DNA of 64,000 nt from Limisphaerales bacterium (GTDB taxonomy: Bacteria; Verrucomicrobiota; Verrucomicrobiia; Limisphaerales; SXTU01), in NCBI GenBank assembly GCA_009773355.1, contig WRPG01000014.1, positions 16,216 through 80,215 of the forward strand, in the 5' to 3' direction. Of this stretch, positions 58,146 to 64,000 are shown piece after piece. Under the pieces are notes generated by a model. It worked only from the letters and a program-made list of their open reading frames with translations, was not told the origin of the DNA and did not search any database. Position 1 is the stretch's first letter. Every line of letters begins with the position of its first letter. The translations under genes were made by a program, and so were the position numbers.

Positions 58146-59135
58146 ATGCTGCAAGACTTCATCCTCCTCGCGTTCGGCCTCGTCCTCCTCATCAAGGGCG
58201 GCGATCTGTTCGTGGCCGCCGCGGTGCGCACGGCGGAGTTCCTGCGGATGCCGCGCGTGGTCATCGGCGGGACGCTGGTGAGCCTGACCACCACGACGCC
58301 GGAGCTGGTGGTGTCGGTGATGTCCGGCTTGAAAGGCGAGTCCGGGCTGGCCGTGGGCAACGCGATTGGCTCGGTCATCTGCAACCTCGGCCTCATCCTC
58401 GGGGTGACGGCGGTGCTCAAGCAGGTGGACGCGCATCCCAAGACACTGCGCTTCCCATTGCTGGCCATGTTCGGGTTCGGCGCCGTGCTGTTTCTCATGA
58501 CGCTGGACCTGAGCTTGTCGCGCGCGCAGGGGGCGCTGCTGCTCGCGGGCGGGCTGGGCTACTTCGTGTGGGACTTCGCGCGCCACTGGCGGGACCGCAA
58601 GCCGGAGGACGTGGCGGAGGCGGTGGCGATTGACGCGGAACTGTCCGAGAGCCGGTGGGCGTGGTTCGAGACGAAGGCCGGGACCGCCGTGCAGTTCCTC
58701 GTGGGCGCGGCGATTGTGGTCGTCGGCAGCAAGCTGCTCGTGGACGGCGCGGTGGGCGTGGCGGCGCGGCTGGGCGTGCCGAGCCTTGTCGTCGGGCTGA
58801 CGGTGGTGGCCATCGGCACCTCGCTGCCGGAGCTGGTCACGGCCATCACCTCCTCGCGGCAGTCGGTGAGCGACCTCGCGGTGGGCAACGTGCTGGGCGC
58901 GAACATCGCCAACCTCACGCTCATCGTCGGGACGGCGGCAGTCTTGCAGGACGTGCGGATGGACCAGTTCACGCAGCTCTTCAACTTCCCGGCGATGCTG
59001 GGGTTCATGGGGTTGGTGACGTGGATGCTGTGCAGCGCCCCCCGGCTGACGCGCCGCGAAGGCATCGTGCTGCTGGTGGCCTACGCGCACTTTCTGGCCG
59101 TGCTGACGGTGCTGACTTTGGCTGGCCGGCCATGA
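58146..59135 (+). CDS. Calcium/sodium antiporter, CaCA family (YrbG-like)
   Basis: The 329-residue membrane protein has the two inverted alpha-repeats of the CaCA family: GGTLVSLTTTTPELVVSVMS with GLAVGNAIGSVICNLGLILG in the first half, and LTVVAIGTSLPELVTAITSS with DLAVGNVLGANIANLTLIVG in the second. Each holds the conserved (T/S)PE and GN(xx)G(SA)N transport-site residues. About ten spans are visible with a loop in the middle. It exchanges Ca2+ for Na+ or H+. It is co-directional with the small membrane genes and the stress-protein gene. Confidence 0.93.
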   Translation: MLQDFILLAFGLVLLIKGGDLFVAAAVRTAEFLRMPRVVIGGTLVSLTTTTPELVVSVMSGLKGESGLAVGNAIGSVICNLGLILGVTAVLKQVDAHPKTLRFPLLAMFGFGAVLFLMTLDLSLSRAQGALLLAGGLGYFVWDFARHWRDRKPEDVAEAVAIDAELSESRWAWFETKAGTAVQFLVGAAIVVVGSKLLVDGAVGVAARLGVPSLVVGLTVVAIGTSLPELVTAITSSRQSVSDLAVGNVLGANIANLTLIVGTAAVLQDVRMDQFTQLFNFPAMLGFMGLVTWMLCSAPRLTRREGIVLLVAYAHFLAVLTVLTLAGRP

Positions 59136-59157
59136 GCCGATGGATTAAACGAACCGC

Positions 59158-59616
59158 ATGAACTCTCCTGACCTCCGCTGGCAGCGCATACTGGTGACAA
59201 CGGATTTCTCCCCCGCCTCCCTGGTCGCGGTGCGTTACGCCCGCGCCCTCGCGGAGGAGCGCGGCGCGGCGCTGACCGTGCTCAACATCGTCGAGCCGTT
59301 CCATGTGGATTGGAAGATGGACACCTCCGAGCGGCAGCGGGACGACCGCGCGGAGGCGGCCCGCGCGATGGCCGCACTGGCGGACGCGGAATTGCGCGGG
59401 CTGCCCAACGTCGGCACGGAGCTGCGGCCCGGCCAGCCAGCGGAGGCCATCGCGGAGTTCGCCCGGGTGATGCAGGCAGACTTGCTAGTGATTGCGACTC
59501 AGGGGCGCACCGGGCTAGTCCGCGCGCTGATGGGCAGCGTGGCCGGGCAAGTTGTGCGGCACGCCCCCTGCCCCGCGCTGGTCATTCGCAGCGCGCCCGC
59601 ACCGGAAGAAAAATGA
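59158..59616 (+). CDS. Universal stress protein, UspA-like
   Basis: The 152-residue protein has the UspA alpha/beta fold. It starts with WQRILVTTDFSPASLVAVRY and has the ATP-type motif ATQGRTGLVRALMGSVAGQV (G-x2-G-x9-G-S) near residue 120-140. It ends VRHAPCPALVIRS. ATP binding is thus likely. It lies just after the Ca2+ exchanger on the same strand and fits a stress-response setting. Confidence 0.92.
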   Translation: MNSPDLRWQRILVTTDFSPASLVAVRYARALAEERGAALTVLNIVEPFHVDWKMDTSERQRDDRAEAARAMAALADAELRGLPNVGTELRPGQPAEAIAEFARVMQADLLVIATQGRTGLVRALMGSVAGQVVRHAPCPALVIRSAPAPEEK

Positions 59617-59674
59617 GAATGAAATTGCCGCCCGACCAGCCCGTCAGACATAACTCTGCCAACACACAACGCCC

Positions 59675-62116
59675 ATGATTCGCTTCCACTGCTCCAAATG
59701 CGCCATGAAGCTGATGGTCGAGCCCGAGTATGCCGGCTCGAACGTCACCTGCCCCAGTTGCGGCCTCAACCTCACGGTGCCCGCCGCCGCCGCCGCGAGT
59801 GAGGCCGGCGCCGCCACGGCCGGGCGCGAGGGGTGGAAGGAGACCGACCCCACCAACCCGAACATCTGGCTCGCGCTGGGCATCGGCGTGGGCATCTTCG
59901 TGCTGATCTACCTGCTGGCGCTGCCCTTCAAATACACCCGGGGCCTGCTCTACGAGCGCGGCTGGGTGCAGTTCGCCGAGACGTTCTTCTTCGGCTGGGG
60001 CGTGGCCTTCCTCGTCCTCAAGCTGCTGAAGATCCGCCACCAGCAGAGCGCGCTGCGGCTCGATGTGCTGCCGGTGGACATCGCGCGGGAGATTGCCAAG
60101 GACAACGTCGGCGCGTTCATCCAGCACGTCTATTCCCTGCCCATGAAGCTCCGGGACAGCCTCATGGTCAACCGCATCCGCAAGGCGCTCGAACTCTTCG
60201 AGACCCGCCAGGTCAACGCCGAGGTCTCCACGATGATGTCCAACCAGTCGAACATTGACGGCGCGCGCATCGGCGGCAGCTACACGCTCGTCAAGGTCTT
60301 CATCTGGGCCGTCCCCATCCTCGGGTTCATCGGCACGGTCATCGGCCTCTCCGCCGCCATTGGCAACTTTGCCGGCGTAATGAGCCCCGAGGCGATCAAG
60401 GACTCAACGATCATGATGAAGTCCATGGGCGGCGTCACCGGCGGTCTCGCCACGGCGTTCGACACCACGCTGCTGGGTCTTATCTACGCCTTGTTCCTGA
60501 CGCTGCCGATGTCGTCCCTCCAGAAGCTCGAGGAGGACACGCTCACCAACGTGGACGCCTACTGCAACGAGAATTTCCTCCCGCGCCTCAACGACGGCTC
60601 CGGCGCGGCGGGCGGCGACTCCAACGCCCTCGCCGACACGCTCACCGCCTCCATCACGCGCGCGCATACGCAATTCCTCACCGGGCTGGACGCGGCGTCG
60701 AAGATGATTCGTGAGCAGTCACAGACCCTGGAGAAGCGCGCCGAGGAGAACAACAAGGCGGTGCAGGAGCAGTTCGGCAAGGCCATCAGCGCCTTCAGCG
60801 AGAGCGGCACCAAGACGCTGAACGAGCTCGGCAAGTCCGCCGGCACCAGCCTGGAAACGCTCACCAGCACGCTCAAGAAGGCCGCCGACCAGGTCGGTGC
60901 GTTGGAGAAGGTTGCCCAGACGCAGCAGGCCACGATTGACGCGAGCGTGAAGCAGTCCCTCAGCAAGCTCCACGAGGACTCCAGCAAGGTCATCGGCGAG
61001 GCGGTCAAAATCGCCGTCGGCGAGACCGCCAAGTCCATCGAGGGCATCATCAAGCCCGCCGTCCAGCAGGTCAGCACGCTCTCCGACGCGGTGAAGGCCG
61101 CGACCGTCCACGTCGCCTCGCTGGAGAAACAGGCCAGCGAGCATCAGAGCAACGTGCAGAAGGCCATGCAGGAGTCCATCGCCCGCGTGCAGCAGGACTC
61201 CTCGAAGCTGCTGGGCGAATCCATCCGCGCCACCGCCGACCAGTCCGCCAAGGCGATGGAGGAAGTGATGAAGCCCGCCGTCAGCCAGCTTGCGAGCATT
61301 GGCGAGACGGCCAAGAACGCCGTGCAGGAAGCGGCCAACCTCCAGAAGCAGGCGCGCGAGCAGCACAGCTCGGCGCACAAGGCCTTCCTCGACACCACCG
61401 CGCAGTTGCAACGCGAGCTGTCCAAGACGCTCGAAGACTCCATCCGCCCCGCGACGCAGCAGCTCGGTTCCCTGGCCAGCAGCGTGAAGTCCGCCGCCGA
61501 CCACGCCGCCGCAATGGAGAAGCAGGCGCGCGAACAGCAGAACGCCAACGACCGCGTCACGCAGGAGGCCGTCGCCCGGCTCCAGCGCGATGCCGTGAAG
61601 GCTTTCGAGGACGCCTTGCGCCCCGCCGCGCAGGAACTGGCCTCCCTCAGCGAGTCCGCGAAGTCCGCCATCACCCAGCTCGCGAATTTGGAGCGCTCCT
61701 CCCGCGACTCGCAGAGCAGCGCGCAACAGTCCGCGATGGAGTCCGCGCGCCAGATGCAGCGCGACACCGCCAAGTCACTGGACGACACGTTGCGCCCCGT
61801 CGCCCAGCAGCTCACCGCGCTCACCGAGGCCGTCCGCTCGGTCACGAACCAGCTCGGCGGCCTCGACCGCGCCGCGCAGGACGCGCAGGCAAACGTGGCC
61901 CGCGCCGTCGAATCCAACCTGGGCCGCGTGCAGCAGGATGTCTCCCGCGCCGCCGACGAGGCGATGCGCACGGCGAACAGCCATTTGTCCGCGCTGTCGC
62001 AGGGCATCGCCGCGCTGAACCAGACCTTGAACGACCTCAACGGCAAGCAAATCGTTGTGCAACAAGTCACCGCCACGAAAGGCGGCCTCTTCAGCCGCCT
62101 GACAGGCAAAGGGTGA
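59675..62116 (+). CDS. MotA/TolQ/ExbB-type channel protein with zinc ribbon and long coiled-coil tail
   Basis: The 813-residue protein begins with a zinc ribbon (CSKC at 6-9, CPSC at 27-30). Membrane spans follow at about 65-88, 100-122, 205-228 and 245-270. The last two carry the family signature VPILGFIGTVIGLSAAIGNF and GGLATAFDTTLLGLIYALFL. From about residue 300 to the end there is a long helical region. From about 456 on, units of 58 residues repeat, each with a (R/K)PAxQ(Q/E)LxxL core (EDSIRPATQQL, EDALRPAAQEL, DDTLRPVAQQL). It would form a proton- or sodium-driven channel with two partner genes that follow. The motor's task is unknown. Confidence 0.82.
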   Translation: MIRFHCSKCAMKLMVEPEYAGSNVTCPSCGLNLTVPAAAAASEAGAATAGREGWKETDPTNPNIWLALGIGVGIFVLIYLLALPFKYTRGLLYERGWVQFAETFFFGWGVAFLVLKLLKIRHQQSALRLDVLPVDIAREIAKDNVGAFIQHVYSLPMKLRDSLMVNRIRKALELFETRQVNAEVSTMMSNQSNIDGARIGGSYTLVKVFIWAVPILGFIGTVIGLSAAIGNFAGVMSPEAIKDSTIMMKSMGGVTGGLATAFDTTLLGLIYALFLTLPMSSLQKLEEDTLTNVDAYCNENFLPRLNDGSGAAGGDSNALADTLTASITRAHTQFLTGLDAASKMIREQSQTLEKRAEENNKAVQEQFGKAISAFSESGTKTLNELGKSAGTSLETLTSTLKKAADQVGALEKVAQTQQATIDASVKQSLSKLHEDSSKVIGEAVKIAVGETAKSIEGIIKPAVQQVSTLSDAVKAATVHVASLEKQASEHQSNVQKAMQESIARVQQDSSKLLGESIRATADQSAKAMEEVMKPAVSQLASIGETAKNAVQEAANLQKQAREQHSSAHKAFLDTTAQLQRELSKTLEDSIRPATQQLGSLASSVKSAADHAAAMEKQAREQQNANDRVTQEAVARLQRDAVKAFEDALRPAAQELASLSESAKSAITQLANLERSSRDSQSSAQQSAMESARQMQRDTAKSLDDTLRPVAQQLTALTEAVRSVTNQLGGLDRAAQDAQANVARAVESNLGRVQQDVSRAADEAMRTANSHLSALSQGIAALNQTLNDLNGKQIVVQQVTATKGGLFSRLTGKG

Positions 62117-62164
62117 AGTCTTTCGCACTGGACACTGAACACTGATTACTGACCACTTCTCGTC

Positions 62165-62950
62165 ATGGCCCGCGCCAAATCCAGCGCCATCCCCACCGTC
62201 TCGCTCTTCCCGTTCCTGAGCATCCTGGCGTGCTTGTCCGGCGCGCTGGTGGTGATGATTTGCGTGCTCGTCGTCATGCAGGTGACCAACTCCGGCGCCG
62301 CCGCCGCCAAGACGAATCCGCTGGCGAAGGAGATGATGGAACTCCAGAAGCAGCTCAACGAGTTCCGCACGCTGACCGACCAGATGACCACCATCGAGCA
62401 GGCGGAGAAGCGCTTGATCCTACTCCAAGAGCTGGTGCAGAACGCCGACAGCACGGATGCCCTGCGCGCCCGGCTGGAGGCCGAGATCAAGAACATGCAG
62501 GTGGTCATCGCCAACCTGCTCAACCAGAAGCCGCGCCTGACCAACGAGATCGCCAAGCTCAAGGAAGACCTCGCCGAGCGCCGCATTGACCCGGCGCAGC
62601 TCAAACCCGCGCTGCGCGTGCAGGGCGGCGGCAGCGGCTTCGCCGTGGGGCGCAAGCTCTTTGTCGTCGAGGCCAACAGTGATTCTGTTGTGGTCCACAA
62701 AAGCAAGGAGGAGCGGTTCCGCGTGGCCGCCGCGACCATTGGCGCGGACAAGGATTACAACGGCTTTCTCGCGGAGACGGCCACCCACAAGAACCACCTC
62801 GTGCTGTTTCTGGTCCGCACCGACGGGTGGAACAGCTACGTGCGCGGCGCGGGCTGGGCCGAGCAGCAGTTCAAGCTCGCCACCAGCAAGATGCCCATCC
62901 CCGGCCAGGGGAAGGTGGATTTGAGCGAATTTGAAAAGTTCATGAAGTAG
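62165..62950 (+). CDS. Single-span MotB/ExbD-like partner protein, first
   Basis: The 261-residue protein has one N-terminal membrane span (VSLFPFLSILACLSGALVVM, then ICVLVVMQVT). A helical coiled-coil region follows (about 50-150, MELQKQLNEFRTLTDQMTTI), and then a compact beta-rich domain (about 155-250: GFAVGRKLFVVEANSDSVVV, KNHLVLFLVRTDGWNSYVRG). The topology matches MotB/ExbD/TolR stators, but there is no OmpA-like peptidoglycan-binding motif. It starts 48 bases after the channel gene and is followed 17 bases later by a similar gene. Confidence 0.7.
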   Translation: MARAKSSAIPTVSLFPFLSILACLSGALVVMICVLVVMQVTNSGAAAAKTNPLAKEMMELQKQLNEFRTLTDQMTTIEQAEKRLILLQELVQNADSTDALRARLEAEIKNMQVVIANLLNQKPRLTNEIAKLKEDLAERRIDPAQLKPALRVQGGGSGFAVGRKLFVVEANSDSVVVHKSKEERFRVAAATIGADKDYNGFLAETATHKNHLVLFLVRTDGWNSYVRGAGWAEQQFKLATSKMPIPGQGKVDLSEFEKFMK

Positions 62951-62967
62951 TCCAACCCCGCACGCGC

Positions 62968-64000
62968 ATGGCCAGACGCTCCTCCCAAAACCTCGACGAC
63001 GGCGTCAACATGGACTCCATGATGGACAACATGACCAACGTGGTCGGCACGTTGCTCCTGGTGCTTGTCATCGTGCAGTTGGGCGTGAAGAACAATGCCG
63101 ACTCGGTCGAGGAGGAGCTGGCCAAGGTGACGCCCCAGCAGGTCGCCGCCGCCAAGCAGCAGCTCGCCAAGCTCAAGACCGACGCCCAGAAGTCCGGCGC
63201 GAACCAGGAGGTCGTCGCGCAGAAGGCCAAGTCCAAGCAGGACGACCTGCGGCATTTTGAAACCACGCTGGAGCAGAAGGGCATCAAGGTCCGCGACCTG
63301 GAAACCTTGCAGAAGGATCTCGTCGCCAAGCGCGACGCGGAGAAGGCGGAGAAGCAGGCCGCCAACGCCCTCCTCACCGAACGCGACAATCTCCGCGCCA
63401 CGCTGGACAAGACGCCGATGCCCAAGGGTCCCCCGCCCGTGGACGTGCGCGTGCCCGTCGCCAAGGCCGTCCCCCCCGGCGCGATCATGTATCGCATCCT
63501 CTGCCTGAGCAACAAGGTCTACATGGTCAGCGACTTCGGGTGGCGCACCCGTGTGTGGACCGAGCTGGAGAAGGAGAAGAGCGCCCTGCGCCACGACAAG
63601 CCGCACCCCGACGGCAAGACGTTCCTGTTCGACCACTTCAACACCGTCAACTGGCTCAACAAGAAGGGTTTTTCCGACGAATACGTCGCGCTGACCTTCC
63701 CGCTCAACACCAACAGCACCACCGACCGCGTCACCATGCAGATTCTCCCCCGGGCCGACGGCGGCGAGACGCCGGAGCAGGTGGATGATGCCGAGTCCAA
63801 CTTCCGCAAGACGCTCGTCAAGCTGCGCGCGAACCCAAAAATTGTCTGCTGGTTTTGGATTCATCCCACCGGCGTGGCCGCCTACCATGCCGCCCGCGAG
63901 CAGTGCAGCCGCTACGGCATCCCCGCCGGCTGGGAGTTCTACGGCGGGACCAGCTACGCCGAGAATCTCCCGCAATTCGTCGTCAACCGGTTCAAGGAAT
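62968..64000 (+). CDS. Single-span MotB/ExbD-like partner protein, second (cut by window end)
   Basis: The first 344 codons are visible. The N-terminus has MARRSSQNLDDGVNMDSMMD and one membrane span (NVVGTLLLVLVIVQLGV) with an upstream Asp pair (MDSMMDNMTN) like the proton-carrying region of ExbD/MotB. A coiled coil follows at about 45-155 (EEELAKVTPQQVAAAKQQLA). A beta/alpha domain starts near 180 (AIMYRILCLSNKVYMVSDFG), and has PKIVCWFWIHPTGVAAYHAA and CSRYGIPAGWEFYGGTSYAE. Its overall plan is like the previous protein. The end lies beyond base 64000. Confidence 0.68.
   Translation, partial: MARRSSQNLDDGVNMDSMMDNMTNVVGTLLLVLVIVQLGVKNNADSVEEELAKVTPQQVAAAKQQLAKLKTDAQKSGANQEVVAQKAKSKQDDLRHFETTLEQKGIKVRDLETLQKDLVAKRDAEKAEKQAANALLTERDNLRATLDKTPMPKGPPPVDVRVPVAKAVPPGAIMYRILCLSNKVYMVSDFGWRTRVWTELEKEKSALRHDKPHPDGKTFLFDHFNTVNWLNKKGFSDEYVALTFPLNTNSTTDRVTMQILPRADGGETPEQVDDAESNFRKTLVKLRANPKIVCWFWIHPTGVAAYHAAREQCSRYGIPAGWEFYGGTSYAENLPQFVVNRFKE

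Noticed and set aside
59675..62950. Assignment as a Zorya anti-phage system
   Set aside because: Only the MotA-like and MotB-like layer is similar. The partner has no visible OmpA-type peptidoglycan-binding motif, there are two partner genes, and no ZorC, ZorD or ZorE gene is in the window. It is kept as an open comparison only.

Overview
The window is a high-GC, gene-dense bacterial chromosome fragment. It most likely comes from a Verrucomicrobiota member of the Pedosphaera/Limisphaera type (subdivision 3). I infer this from the gene families: a DUF1549/DUF1553 cytochrome protein next to DUF1501 proteins, a secreted protein with an [18 protein letters not shown] prepilin head, a very large DUF2723 membrane protein, an ECF sigma factor overlapping a short 'WTPRPPS' membrane protein, and many short paired inverted-repeat elements. 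Planctomycetota or Lentisphaerota are less likely alternatives. No rRNA is present to settle it. No gap between genes exceeds 300 bases.

Layout. 1-11.1 kb is core metabolism: a leftward pyruvate dehydrogenase operon (aceE, a small unknown gene, E2, lpd cut by the window edge), threonine synthase, a 2-hydroxyacid dehydrogenase, ftsY, a PHP phosphoesterase and nusB. 11.17-20.31 kb is an integrated filamentous phage (inovirus) in a tRNA-Arg(ACG) gene, bounded by a 46-bp direct repeat. It carries a tyrosine integrase, a DUF2726 protein, regulators, small genes, a putative ssDNA-binding protein, a HUH replication initiator with an apparent -1 frameshift, a pVIII-like major coat protein followed by a hairpin terminator, two minor virion-like proteins and a Zot/pI assembly ATPase. 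20.4-27.6 kb holds an HU-type protein, galE, an ECF sigma factor with its small membrane partner, and a 1508-residue DUF2723-TPR protein.

27.8-49.4 kb is rich in exported and carbohydrate-related genes: a glucose-dehydrogenase-like propeller/PKD/cytochrome/CBM protein, two DUF1501 proteins, a DJ-1/PfpI protein, a DUF1549/1553 cytochrome, a metallo-hydrolase, a glycosyltransferase, an aldo/keto reductase, a DEAD-box helicase, a PIG-L deacetylase, a voltage-sensor/adenylate-cyclase fusion, anmK, a pseudopilin-like protein, a PQQ-propeller protein and a PL10-like pectate lyase. 49.6-59.6 kb looks like an osmotic and ion-stress region: a GT81-HAD fusion, a mannosylfructose-phosphate-synthase-like GT4, a HAD-glycoside-hydrolase fusion, three cation antiporters, two small membrane proteins and a universal stress protein. 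59.7-64 kb starts a MotA/TolQ/ExbB-like motor cassette: a zinc-ribbon channel protein with a long 58-residue-repeat coiled-coil tail and two single-TM partners, the last cut by the window end.

A theme across the host part is a set of at least twelve short (about 65-150 bp) inverted-repeat elements in five sequence families. Several sit at stop codons. Four lie inside reading frames without breaking them (in the DUF1553 gene, the sigma partner gene and both ends of anmK). Long reading frames opposite many of these genes are GC-driven shadows and are not annotated.
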